From Anniella stebbinsi (Eukaryota; Chordata; Lepidosauria; Squamata; Anniellidae), in NCBI GenBank assembly GCA_029215795.1, contig JARDYH010000007.1, positions 20,743,763-20,807,762 of the forward strand: DNA of 64,000 nucleotides. The letters are read 5' to 3'. The position numbers were made by a program, and so were the translations under genes. Shown piece by piece: positions 45,311-56,559 of the stretch; within the stretch, counting starts at the first letter, position 1; each line of letters begins with the position of its first letter. The notes under the pieces are model-generated. The model was not told where the DNA came from and ran no database searches. It saw nothing but the letters and a program-made list of their open reading frames with translations.

Positions 45311-46592
45311 TGTGCCTATTTCAGGCTCTTCATTTTGTTTTTGGAGGTGCTTTCTCCTCACTGGCTTAAGAAATACTTTTTTCCCTCTTTCATTAAGTGG
45401 AGAGGTTCATTCATTTTGATTATGCTTATTCCTGCACTTATCACCTCCACCTACCCATCTAATCTGATTACCATAACGTGATGAATGTTATTGCAGTTAA
45501 CTATAATGAGCACAAACCTTAACAGCTGGATATCTCGACCTGGCAAGATGGTAGAATGTTCAGAGACTATGATCACAGCTTTTCTTTTCACTCTGTGCTG
45601 TTGTAGCACTTAACACTTAATGGACACAACAGTAAGAGGCAAATGATACAAATGTTGTCATAACTTTAAAGGCATTTCAAATCCTTTTGTTGTTGAGGAG
45701 AAGGAGGAGGAGGAGGATGTTTTGTTTTTCAGGTAAAGCCTTTATTAGAGTAATTATCAAAGTCATTGTCCAGCTCACAATCATTCAAGTACTGTTAATG
45801 AAGAGCTGCTGTGAAGATTTTTTTCACCTACTGAGGTAGAATGAAACACATATTTTGAAGGTTAACAGAATGACCCTAAACCTCTTGTACATCCATCTGA
45901 GAGGGGTTAGGATGGGGCAGAGGTCCCTTTTGGAAATGGAGATGTGTGTGTTTTTCTGGAAAGTGGGCTGTTTAGCGTGGAGCCCCCAGTTCTACCTGTG
46001 AAAAGCTGGACTACATATCCATGTACACGACAGCCTATGTACATTTTCTTGAAGTGATACCTAAGCTGCGCTATTTAAGATGGCAGGTGAGGTTCGCATA
46101 ACTGAGTGGTCTTCCATAATGTTGTTCTTTTAAAATGTGCACATAGAAATAGTCTGCCAACAGGAAGCCCGGGCTACAATATTTCCCCCTGACATCCATG
46201 AGAATGAACATCTGTGGCGGGATGGTCATGGCAGCATGGCAGCATTTGTGTGAATCTACAGCTGAAGTGGTGCAGCACCAACACATACTTACTACATGAC
46301 TGAGAACTGGGGGCACTTGGTCATTCATCAGTTGAATATATGAACTGTCTCCACTGAAACGTGTTGCATTTGGAACAGCATCAAGAAACAGCGGTTGTCA
46401 TGTTTTGTGAAATCACACAAACACAACAAATTACTTGATGCTACACAGTCAATGAATGAGAATGCATGTGATCACTTCATACAACTAATGTAGCCACATG
46501 TGCCTATCAACATTTCATAGCTAGCATATGGACCTTACTTTATATATATTTTTTCAGCTGTTACAACATGGTGAACTATTTGCCTGCAATGC

Positions 46593-46632
<40 letters not shown>

Positions 46633-47365
46633 TTTTCTGTATTTGTATACCAAAAATCAAGGAGGAGGAGGAGGAGGAAGAGGAAGAGAATATACAGGAA
46701 TTTGAGATGGGGTGAAAGCACTGTGAGATGAATGAAAATGTAGGTGAGAAAATTGCATTAAAACATAATTAAACATGGAGAATTCAACTGGGAAGGCCTG
46801 GCAAGTGGGAACATGTTGAACAGGATGCTATTTATTCATTCCATTCTCACCTTTGGACTAGGGAGTGAGTGTAAATCTCATTCTATTCGTTACTCCCATC
46901 TCACTCCCACGGAATCATTGGAGAAACATTAAGATTGATAATGAACCTTTAGAAGTTACAGAATATTCCATAAATACAAATATATGGAGAGGCTAACACA
47001 AATAATTTGCTTAGCCACGGAACAGATAATGACACATGGATCGATGATAAAAAGAAAAAAAATGCCAGTTTGAGAGTACAATTACAACTATTTCAAGGGG
47101 TTTGGGGGGAAAAGAATGGGATATATGTCCTGAGGACATTGCACGAATTAGGCTGACTAAAGGAAAAAATAGTACAAGAGACATCAATTGATGTCACAGG
47201 CAGGACTAGGAACAAGTAGCAACAAAATTGTGAGGGGATTCGCTCTCTCTCTAACACACACACAGACTTCCCAGTGGCGAAAGGCGACAATTCATTGGGA
47301 GCAATTGCTCAAGAACATTTAGCAAATCCTTAGGTGAAACAGAAATGTGGTCATAAAACAACGGA
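45311..47365. other. Unannotated DNA with (AT)n
   Basis: Contains (AT)n at 46594-46630 and GGAGGA-rich simple sequence near 45696 and 46663. Frames at 46071-46328 and 47093-47290 show no domain. No gene. Confidence 0.4.
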
Positions 47366-47612
47366 CTGAGAGACAGTGTGGTGTACTGGCTAGAGTGCTG
47401 GACTGAGAGTTGGGAGATCCGGGTTCTAGTCCCCATTCGGCCATGGAAGCTGACTGGGTGAATTCTGGCTAGTCACAGACTCTCAGCCCAACCTGCCTCA
47501 CAGGCTTGTTGTGAGGATAAAAACGAGAGCAGGAGGATTATGTAAGCCTCCTGGAGTTCCTTGTGGGGGGGAAAAACAGAATATAAATGTAATAATAAAA
47601 ATAAATAAATAA
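47366..47612 (+). mobile_element. Sauria-type tRNA-derived SINE
   Basis: Head AGTGTGGTGTACTGGCTAGA, B-box GGGTTCTAGTCCCC, body AGCTGACTGGGTGAATTCTG, CACAGACTCTCAGCCCAACC, TGCCTCACAGGCTTGTTGTG. It ends in an AATAAATAAATAAAT tail. This is the best preserved copy in the window. Confidence 0.85.
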
Positions 47613-47724
47613 ATATGCTACGAGGGTTCAGTGGCCTGATGCGCCCATTGCCAACTTTTGTTGGCATGCCACCAATGCCCATGCCTGGATAGGGATAGCC
47701 TAGCCATGGTGATCCATGCACTGG

Positions 47725-48355
47725 TAAATCACGATTAGGCTACTGCAATGTTCGCTATGTGAGGCTACCCATGTGCATGGTTCAGAAGCTGCAGCTAGTG
47801 CAGACTGCAGCAGCTAGGGACACCTAGCTATGGTCACATCGCACCTGTGTTAAAAGAACTGCACTGACTCTCTGCTAGCTACCGAGTCAAGTACCAAGTT
47901 ATGTTATCATCCTATAAAGCTCTAAACAAGCCCTAGGTAGCCTTGGGATCAGGATACCTAGCAGACCGCCTTCTCTTACATACACCCAGATGACATTTAA
48001 GATCTCTTGGGCATTCTGAAAAGAACAGAATGTCACCATGAAGAACCTCGACAGCAGGCCTTCTCTGTAGCGGCTTCCACCATCTGGAAAACCCTCCTTC
48101 GTGCAGTTTGAGAGGCAGAAAATGTAACATCCTTTAAGTGTCTCCTGGAAACACATCTTTTCACACAGGCTTTCCCTGGGTTGTAACTGCTGCTGCGTTA
48201 TTTTGGTTTTATGTAGTATTTTTAAATTTGTAAACTTTTATATGTTTCGATCTGTTGCAATTTTATGTTTTAATTGTGAACTGCCCAGAGAGGCTCGGCT
48301 ATTGGGCAGTATAAAAAATTAATGAATAATAAATTTAAATAAATAAATATAAGCT
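47725..48355 (+). mobile_element. L2/CR1-superfamily LINE, longer 3' fragment
   Basis: Interrupted plus-strand frames give LKELH-L (LHWLP block), SYKALNK, then TSTAGLLCSGFHHLENPP-like remnants (the AFSVAA-LWN-LP block). A 3' UTR follows with GTGAACTGCCCAGAGAGGCT, CGGCTATTGGGCAGTATAAA and an AATAAATAAATA tail. Confidence 0.75.
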
Positions 48356-50100
48356 CATCATTCTTCCCAATGGTTCAGTTATATTCTGTTTAAAGTATTC
48401 TATCCTTCAAGCATTAACTATGGTGGTGGCGACATCGCCAAAGGTTGATGAAGGATTTGTGCAAGGAAGTGAGCCGAGATTAAGAGAACAGAAACTTTTG
48501 GTTTGTTGAATCTACAAAAGGAATTGAGAGTCAAGGCCAACTTTGATGTGTCAGATCTATCCTCTGACTCAGAATGTTCTAAGGCACTCTTTTAAGAGAA
48601 CCAGCATTTGTTGTGTTAAAAGGCATTGTGACCTGGGAAATGACTACCAGCATTTTTAAAGCCTTTACTTCAAATCGTTCTTCCTTCAGAAATTCTTAGA
48701 TTTTTGAAATTCTCCAAGGAGTGTATCAGAGGGATAAAATATACTATGTCAATATGAAAGAAAGGGAAGACTTTTTTAAAAAGCAAAACTGGAATGCTTG
48801 GCTACAATCCTCATAGAACAAGAATCAGTGGATGGAATGAAGACTCAAATAACAGAGAGGAATAAGCAAAGCAACTGGCTTCAAAAATAATTATTCAGAC
48901 TTAGGGGTAGATATGTCCACACTCAGGTCATTATGGGCAGTGGATGCTAAAAAAAAGTCACATAAATTTCACATAAGCTACCTGACTCAACAGATTTCCA
49001 AATGTGCTGACAAATTAATCCTTTGCAGAGTTGGGACACCTATGTGCTTTGATTTCAATGGATTTGTGCATGCTGAACTCTGCACAGAGTTGGAGTGCAA
49101 GTCTGGGGAATGTATAAGAGAATTTAGAAGCAGAACTTTATGTCCTGAAAGCAATCAGGGCATGGCTTTGAGATGGCCAGATCCCAACAAGACATGAGTT
49201 GTGTAGGATTTGGAATTGTTTAGCAATGGGAGTTGGGAAGTTGCATGTAATTTACAAGGTTTGCTTTAGAAATCAGCAATACTATAGCGCAGGTTCGCAT
49301 CACACCTGAATGTTCATGCAACACCATCTTTATATGATGGCATATGGCACAATACTTCTCAATGGCCCTGTTCAGAAGGCACCTTAAACCCACAACAACA
49401 ACAACAGCCTTAACCTCTGTGGTTTAATGTGACTTCTGACCAGAGCCAATATAATTCAGATCACGCATTTGGCTATAAGGTAATCCAGAGTAATCAAGCA
49501 ACAAGAAATCAAGTTCTGTTACATATGCACATGTGTGATACAAGCCCATAGTACAGTATTTCATCCTGGTAACGGTTTTCACTAGTCTCAAGCCTTAGAC
49601 AGCCCTAAGCATAATCAAAACAGATTTGTAGCAAACTTAGAAACAAACGAATTGCAAAGATTCACATGGAGCAAATTCCAATTTGACTGTTTGTCAGATA
49701 AGCCCTTTGAATTGCAAAACTGAATAGTACTGTTCCATCTATTGCTCTATACAAATGTATTTCATATAAAATGATTTCGGTGACTTGTTATAGCTGCTAT
49801 TCAGAAAACCACTTAAGACTTCATAGTTATAACTAAGCCAAAATAAATCAATGTTAGTTGTTCCTTGATATTGTTCTTTCAGAGGTGGGGGGTGGGTGCA
49901 TCATGCACAACCACCTAGACTGCACGACTGATGGATGTGGGAAATGTTGTGTCCTAGCACAGCATCTTTCCTTTGTGGAAAGGCTGAGATGTACAACACA
50001 TGGAAGCTTGTTTCTGCATCAGGTTATCCTTTCCTGGATCAGAATGTATCGATGTGCATTGCTACATTTGTCATGCTGTCAGGGCATGGATGAGTTAAGG
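48356..50100. other. Unannotated DNA
   Basis: A fragment near 49365-49445 (TGGCCCTGTTCAGAAGGCAC) resembles the CCCTGTTCAGAAG hairpin end at 51281-51326. Frames at 48913-49197 and 49858-50103 have no recognised domain. No gene. Confidence 0.4.
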
Positions 50101-51271
50101 TAGGCTGACCTTATGAAAAGGACAGGGCTGCTGTATCTTTAACAGTTGTATTGTAAAGGAAATTTCAGCAGGTGTCATTTGCATGCATTTAGCACCTGGT
50201 GAAATCCCCTCTGCATCACAACAGTTAAAGCTGCAGGAGCCCTGCCTCCTTTTGTATCTGGTCACTCTAGTATTGCTCCTGCAGCTTTAGCTGTTGTGAT
50301 GAAGAGGGAATTTCATCAACTGCTGCATGCATACAAATGTCACCAGCTGAAATTCCCTTTTTATTAGGGATGTGGACTCCCGAAAATATTGTACTTTATC
50401 GTTATAGGAATTTCAGACCAAAAAATTATCATCTTCGATAATATCGTAGGTTAATCGTATCATCTTCATGATAATTATTGGAAATCCGATATTTAATTTG
50501 CAGCCCCATTGTGCCCTATAGAGCTGATTTTTTAAAGAATAAATGCATATAACTTCTGTATTTCAAAGTTGCGGGCATGAAACTTGGTCACAATGCTTAT
50601 GGGGCATGCCTATGGATGTGTATGAAAATTGAGATCGATACCTCCAACCCTCAATTTTATATGAATTTATTAAAGAACGCTTAAGTTCTGACAGGTCAAA
50701 AGTTGCACGATCTTTCAAAACTTCATATAAAATACAGGGGTGGAGGGATTGATCTGAAATTTGGTACATATGCGTAGCAACATGTGCTAGACATGTGTAT
50801 GAAATTTGAGATCGATCCCTCCAATCCTCAAAATTATATGATTTTTTAAAAGATCCTGCATTTTTTTGACAAGTCTGAATGAACACACATGGCGAGCTGT
50901 CATTCTGACCTGTCAGAACTTAAACGATCTTTAATAAATTCATATAAAATTGGGGGTTGGAGGGATCGATCTCAAATTTCATACACATACCTAGGCATAC
51001 CCCATAAGCACTGTGACAAAGTTTCAAGCCTCTAACTTTTAAAATACAGAAGTTATAGGTTTATTTATATGGCAGTCCGATAATCCGATATAATCGGGCT
51101 GAACATTTTCGGATTGGATATTCATCGGAGGTTTTTCCATCATATTGTTATGCACGATAAAGAGCATATTGTATCATTATCGTACATTTTAATGATACAA
51201 TACACATCCCAATTTTTTATTCAACTGTTAAAGATACAGCAGGCCTGTCCTCCTGTTCATGTAGGCACCCT
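50101..51271. mobile_element. Family A hAT-type foldback element, copy 7 (old), split by a B2 insertion
   Basis: Starts TAGGCTGACCTTATGAAAAG and follows the family A order, with more divergence than the other copies. It is interrupted at 50375 and resumes at 51213 with TTTTTTATTCAACTGTTAAA, ending near GTAGGCACCCT. The right terminus is damaged and no target duplication is visible. Confidence 0.8.
50375..51212. mobile_element. Family B2 hAT-type element nested in a family A copy
   Basis: TAGGGATGTGGA...CACATCCCAA with flanks CTTTTTAT and TTTTTTAT (7 of 8 identical). The interior matches the two outer halves of 33674-35605, with GGGTTGGAGGGATCGATCTC, AATTTCATACACAT and ACTTAAACGATCTTTAATAA in direct and inverted positions. 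The 107-codon minus frame 50563-50886 is a by-product of these repeats. Confidence 0.85.
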
Positions 51272-51280
51272 CTATTACTG

Positions 51281-51326
51281 GCCCTGTTCAGAAGACATCT
51301 TAAAGGGTGTCTTCTGTACAGGGCCT
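51281..51326. mobile_element. Small hairpin element end
   Basis: GGCCCTGTTCAGAAGACA and TGTCTTCTGTACAGGGCC are near-perfect reverse complements around a short centre. It may be a strongly deleted copy of a DNA element whose ends begin CCCTGTTCAGA. Confidence 0.5.
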
Positions 51327-51342
51327 TTAAAACAACAATAAC

Positions 51343-51372
51343 GATGATGATGATGATGATGATGATGATGAC
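51343..51372. repeat. (GAT)n microsatellite
   Basis: About ten GAT trinucleotides. The minus frame reads through it as an isoleucine/valine run that is not a gene. Confidence 0.9.
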
Positions 51373-51917
51373 GACAATAACAACTACAACAACAGTTTCT
51401 GTCTTAAGACCCACACATATGCAGAGTAGAAAAAAGCAATTGAATCTAGTACCAGTACTTCTGACAAAGTCAAATCAGTGCCTGCTCTTGTAACATAGTG
51501 TAATAGATGTGAGTCAGCTAGATGTAAGCATAGTCACACACATTTCAGTTATGAACACTTGCATAGGGATACCTGATTGCAGCGATGCAGTAATATCACA
51601 GCTTGTGACATGTCACTGTCACAGGAATTGGTATATGCCATGCTTATCTTTATTTGATCACACAGCACCTTTTTCTAACATCTGCATCAAATTCAAACCA
51701 ATTACCAGTTTTCTGAAAGATCTGTAACCTCGCTGATGCTTCAGGCCTATCCATGGCAATGGATTCAAATGTTAGTTGTTACTGAGTGCCTTCATTCACA
51801 GGTAGCGATATATGAGCAATTTGTTTCAGTTCATTTTTGACCAGAATTTAACCATTTTGTGCCTCCTGGAACCAAATGTGGACCCAAACACAATTTTGAA
51901 GTCCGTACATTTTGGAG
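51373..51917. other. Unannotated DNA
   Basis: No repeat or gene recognised. Frames at 51509-51727 and 51812-51997 lack domain features. Confidence 0.4.
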
Positions 51918-52385
51918 TTTATTTATTTATTTATTTACTTATTGCATTTTTATACCGCCCCATAGCCGAAGCTCTCTGGGCGGTTCACAAAAATTAAAAC
52001 CATGAAATCATTTTAAAATATATAAAACAAGGCACAATCTAAAAACACAGAATAACATACAATATAAAAACACAACCAGAATAAAACCAAGCAGCAGGAA
52101 TTAATACAGATTAAAATACAAATTTAAAACAGCAAGGATTAAAATTAAGTTAATTTAACTGTTAAAATACTGGGAGAATAAAAAGGTCTTCACCTGGCGA
52201 CGAAAAGAGTACAAAGTAGGCGCCAGGCGAACCTCTCTGGGGAGCTCATTCCACAGCCGGGGTGCCACAGCGGAGAAAGCCCTCCTCCTAGTGGCCACCT
52301 GCCTCACTTCCTTTGGCAGGGGCTCACGGAGAAGGACCCCTGTAGATGATCTTAGGGTCTGGGCAGGTACACACAGAACAACAGC
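51918..52385 (-). mobile_element. L2/CR1-superfamily LINE 3' end, reversed, well preserved
   Basis: Reversed (TTTA)n tail, then the reverse complement of CCGCCCAGAGAGCTTCGGCT. A minus frame at 52155-52418 encodes AQTLRSSTGVLLREPLPKEV, RRRAFSAVAPRLWNELPREV and a short end FRRQVKTFLFSQYF. Among the LINE ends here this one keeps the longest intact C-terminal frame and gives the reference for reading the others. Confidence 0.85.
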
Positions 52386-53237
52386 AAAAATATATATTTT
52401 TAAAAAAATCTGTAACATGTGTACATTTTTTTAAAAAATGTCCATGGAAAAATGGATAGTTTGAAATAAATGTGTACAAACACACTTCAATCCATTGAAG
52501 ATTTTTTTTTTTAAAAAAGTGCAGAATTAACTATGCATTATTATGTGAATTTTCTTCTTGAGGTTCAAGATAGGATGGTTACAGTTAAAACTGCAGAATC
52601 TTTAGCAACTGCCATTAAAATGAGGGCTGCAATTGCATCCTGAGTTTTAAATTGTATAATTTTAATCTTAACTGTATTCAGCATTTTTATTTGCTTGGTA
52701 ATACCGAGTATATTCATGTTAAGTTTTTTTTTAAAAAAAAACTGGACATTTTATTGTTTGTTTTATGTATTATGTTTATTTTACTGTTTTAAATTGCAAT
52801 GACCATTGGCTTGTGCAAATGAAATTTGAAGTTCGGTTTGGAATGTGTGCATTTGGGGGAATGCACACATGCATGAATTTTCAAGTGAAAGGGACAAAAC
52901 AAAATTTGTGATGTCATGACATAAGTTTGAACAGGCTCCAAGGTGGAATTTGGAGAACACTGATTAGCTTGAGATTTTCTGATTTGCACATCCCTATGTG
53001 TGTGTGTGTGTGTGCGCGCAAATTTGCACGTTTACACAACTACCCAATGAACCCAGTAATATAAGAATCTTTTCCAGAGGCATGGTGCATATGGTAGATA
53101 TTACATTGCACTTTGACAGGATGGGAAATTAGCTTGGGGGTGGGGAATTGTCACAGAAGGAAGAAAGTTTTATTAGTATCCCAACCTGCTTGCACTTGGA
53201 CTAGCAGAGTATCCTTAGTGATAGAGAAGTGGGAAAT
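52386..53237. other. Unannotated AT-rich DNA
   Basis: T/A homopolymer runs and a GATTTGCACATCCCTATGTG motif near 52979-52998 that may be a relic B-family terminus. (GT)n lies at about 52998-53014. No gene. Confidence 0.4.
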
Positions 53238-53612
53238 TCCAGTTACTGGAGGGATGGTGGTTAAGCCATGGTGGTTAAGCATTTTAAGCTAAACTTATGG
53301 TTACCTTATACCGTTTGGCATCATCTACACCAAGTAGAATATTGCACTATAAAAGTGGTATGAAAGTCAGGAGCCACACCAAGCAGGATATAGCAGTATG
53401 AGAGCGGTATATGGTATGTGTCAATGGGCCCCAACAGCTGTCAGTGCACTTCAGTACTACCATAACACAGTAGTATGGCTCCTGCCATTTATATACCACT
53501 TTCAGTGCAATATCCTGCTTGGTGTAGATGAGGCCAAAGGGTACAGGCTAACCACAATTTTAGCACAAAATGCTTAACCACCATGGCTTAGTGTGTCATC
53601 TGAACAGAATCC
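53238..53612. mobile_element. Palindromic composite: outer foldback element with family E at its centre
   Basis: The outer arms GGTTAAGCCATGGTGGTTAA and GCTTAACCACCATGGCTTAG surround family E arms (CATCATCTACACCAAGTAGA, TCCTGCTTGGTGTAGATGAG). The junction motifs are CCGTTTGG on the left and CCAAAGGG on the right. The 53238-53550 part is shared with 12603-12917. Non-coding. Confidence 0.6.
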
Positions 53613-54045
53613 ATCTTTTCTTTTTGACTGCGAAAAATGCACATTTTAAAACAGCAAGAATGATGCAGGGTTTTTAACAAATATTTGCCTTTTTATCCCA
53701 TTATGAAAATAGCAGCTATGTATCTGTTCCGTTTAAAAGATACTGGTTGTTGTTGTTGTTGTTTTTTGCTATTTTTAATAATAGAAAATGGAAGTGAACA
53801 TTCCATGTGTAAATTAGGCTATGTTTTTGTTTTGTTTTGTTTGCTTTTAAACACCTCTTCACTAAGCTTCTCCAAGCTTAACCATTAAATATACATTATT
53901 CAGTAGCCTCATGAATACAGATCTTGCATACCTAGCTAGGTATAGGTCTCAGTGCCATAAGTCAGTGGATCACAGTTCAGGGGTAGAGCACATATTTCTC
54001 CCTGCAGAACATCACAGCTTTCTTTAATCCTTCATGTCTCCATTT
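53613..54045. other. Unannotated DNA
   Basis: (GTT)n and (GTTTT)n simple sequence near 53747-53840. The 67-codon plus frame contains a cysteine run from the GTT tract region and is not a gene. Confidence 0.4.
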
Positions 54046-54046
54046 T

Positions 54047-54870
54047 AAATGATAGGTAAGACCTTTGTGGGAATGGACGGCAAGAATAAAGAGACAACAT
54101 GATAAATTGGATTTAAACACGGACACATTTATTAACATATCAAGGTAGATGGAGGACTAAGTGGACATCATGTCTTTGGCCAACGTCTTGGCCATAATTG
54201 GGATCAGGCAAGCCATTCATATCCCGGTAGGTGTCGCTGGTGCGTCGACAGATCCCAGGATTCCCCATTTGGGGTAGGTAGGCCTTCCTATGTCACCTCC
54301 TCTCAGGTTGCAAAACTCAGAGTGGGTGATTAAGGTTGGCCTCAGAGGTAACCCTTATCCCCACACCTGGTGCCGCAGAACTCCCAGGTGAGGGCCTCAC
54401 CTCAACAGTGCCTAAGAATGCTCAGCAAAACCTGTACTTGCTACCGATGCCCGCATGCCTGCCCCCAATTAAATGTGACCAAATTCAACCAATTAGCCTA
54501 TTTAGCTGTCCCCTGTTGTCTTACAGCGTGAAGTAGGTGGGAAAAAAAACCCAAATCAAGTTTGAGGTTAAAAATTCCTACTTGGTCCCCAAAAAGGCAG
54601 GCAACAAGCCCACACTGTCTACAGGGAGGGAGGGAAGGAGGGAGGGGTTCGCAAAGGAAAAAGGTGGGGGAAGGAGCCGCAGCAGCCCTATAGTAGGCTC
54701 ACAGCTCCTCCTCCAACCTGTGGCACCATACGGAGGCTGTCACTTGCAGGCCTCCACGCGTTGTCTCTCCACCACCCGCAATTGCCCCCTCCCGCCCGGA
54801 CAAGCCGGGCATGGTAGGAAGGGTGTTTGCCTGAAATTCCAAATAGCCTCTGCTAGTCAAAATAGTCAAT
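54047..54870 (-). mobile_element. Tyrosine-recombinase retroelement family, non-coding end fragment
   Basis: From AATAAAGAGACAACATGATA through TGGCCAACGTCTTGGCC, GGTAGGTAGGCCTTCC, GGTAACCCTTATCCC and GAATGCTCAGCA, the order of motifs matches 58847-59262, which lies next to the SGNH-coding region. The continuation (54440-54870) instead resembles 57720-58160, with GAAGTAGGTGGGAAAA and CAGGGAGGGAGGGAAGG. This suggests a shorter, non-autonomous relative. Orientation is set by the coding copy. Confidence 0.55.
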
Positions 54871-54912
54871 ATTACAGAGAAATTAGAGGGTTGTGTTCAT
54901 CTTGTTCCTCCC

Positions 54913-54913
<1 letters not shown>

Positions 54914-54944
<31 letters not shown>

Positions 54945-55140
54945 TTATTTCTTACCCACCTCTCCATTTGGATCGAGGCGGGGAACTACAGTAAACATAA
55001 AACATGGTAAAACACATAAAGCTGATTAAAAACATGGCACATATTAAAATAGCAATAAAACATCCTAAAAAAATCCTAAAAACATTCTAAAATTCCACTG
55101 GATATGCCTGCCAGAACAGACCAGTCTTTATAGCTTTCCC
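54914..55140 (-). mobile_element. L2/CR1-superfamily LINE 3' end with (ATT)n tail, reversed
   Basis: (AAT)n at 54914-54943 followed by the reverse complement of the CGATCCAAATGGAGAGG 3' end and CTGCCAGAACAGACCAGTCT. Same subfamily as 11006, 15781 and 37711. It stops at 55140 before the ORF2 peptide. Confidence 0.7.
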
Positions 55141-55439
55141 AGCTCAATTCCTGTAAATTTCCTAATTTGTGCAAATTTCCTCAGTAGACAGAATCAGTTC
55201 TGTGTTAGGCTATGGAGGAAACTTGCATCAATTTGCTTTACCCAAATTTGAGAAGAATTGTGCACATTTGGGGGAATTCGTGCAAATCTCCCATTCAACC
55301 ACTGATTGATTTGCAAAAAAAAATTCCCATTCACGTAGAGCGAGCAGCAATCACAAGCAAGAGTGGGAATTGGGCATGAGATGAATGGCAAGACAATGCT
55401 CAAAGAAACCTAGCTATCTTCAACATTTTAATAGCTCAA
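55141..55439. other. Unannotated DNA
   Basis: Spacer between two LINE ends. No feature recognised. Confidence 0.35.
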
Positions 55440-55637
55440 GTTGAGGTTTTCATTGACATTGTGGCCAGGCTTAACAGTTAAAATGTTTTAAAGTGTTTTA
55501 ATGACAGCTGTTTTATGGTTTTAAATTTTGTATATTGTCTTTTTAATGCTCAATCTTTTTAATTTTTGTAAACCGCCCAGAGAGCTTCGGCTATGGGGCG
55601 GTATATAAGTGTAATAAATAATAATAATAATAATTAT
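55440..55637 (+). mobile_element. L2/CR1-superfamily LINE 3' UTR end
   Basis: GTAAACCGCCCAGAGAGCTT and CGGCTATGGGGCGGTATATA followed by TAATAAATAATAATAATAAT. Plus-strand copy of the end type seen reversed at 7962 and 51918. The ORF2 part is absent. Confidence 0.8.
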
Positions 55638-56559
55638 AAGGGATGTGCAATGGATCGGGTCCGATCTATGATCTGGACCCGATACGGGGGAAATCGGATA
55701 AAATTATCCAATCTGATCCCCAGCACCTGGATTGGCCGACCCAATACGATCCAATCCGAAAAGGACCTGATCTGGATCGCATTGGATCAGAGGATTGGAG
55801 GGAGGGGGGAGGAGGGAGGAGGGAGGGGCTCCACTTACCTGCCGGGGCTGTCCACTGCCGTTTGCTGGTGCCTGCGGGCGCCAGTGGACAGCAGCAGATG
55901 GCCTTGGGAGATAAGAACCTCAGGGGGGCTTACCTGCTGGTGCCATCCACTGGCGCCCACAGGCACCAGCAGATGGCCCCAGGAGGTAAGGAGGAGCGTG
56001 AGGGGGAGGGGGGAGGGGCTTCACAACCTAGTCCTGCTGGCTAGTCTTTACCTGCTGGCTTCACGGCTTAGTCCTCAGTAGAGCACTAGGTGATGCTGTC
56101 ATCACCTGGTGCTCTACTAAGGAATAGACCATGAAGCCTATTTCTCAGTAGATTTGAGCAGGTGAAGGCAGTGGATGCCCTGGCAGGTAAGGAGGAGCAC
56201 GAGGGGGGAGGAGGGAGGAGGAGGGAGGGCCCCCCACTTACCTCCCGGGGCCGTCCGCTTCCATCCACTGGTGCCTGCGGGCACCAGCGGAGGGCCCCGG
56301 GAGGTAATTGTGGGGGGTGGGGGACAGGGAGGGGGGTGTTAGGCCCCCACTCACCCCCCACCACCATTTTTCCCCATAGACTTGCATGGAAGTCTATGGG
56401 GAAAAATGGCAGCTGATCTGAAAATCGGACATCCGATTTTCAGATCGAGATTGGGTCCGATCCGATCCAGGGGACCTCCGATTTTGTTCCGATCTGATCC
56501 GGAACAAAATTGGAGGTCCCGATCTGGGTCCCGATCTGGGGGGTCCGTGCACATCCCTA
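55638..56559. mobile_element. Family B1 hAT-type element, third copy
   Basis: Starts AAGGGATGTGCAATGGATCG and ends GTCCGTGCACATCCCTA. The interior has GATCTGGACC/GGTCCGATCC repeats, ATGCTGTCATCACCTGG near the centre and CCATAGACTTGCATGGAAGT arms. The left side sits in an (ATA)n LINE tail and no clear 8-bp duplication is seen. The GC-rich frames on both strands (55593-56573) are not genes. Confidence 0.75.

Noticed and set aside
23160..51271. CRISPR-like regularly repeated sequence
   Set aside because: The repeats are long palindromic transposons at irregular spacing with target duplications, in eukaryotic DNA.
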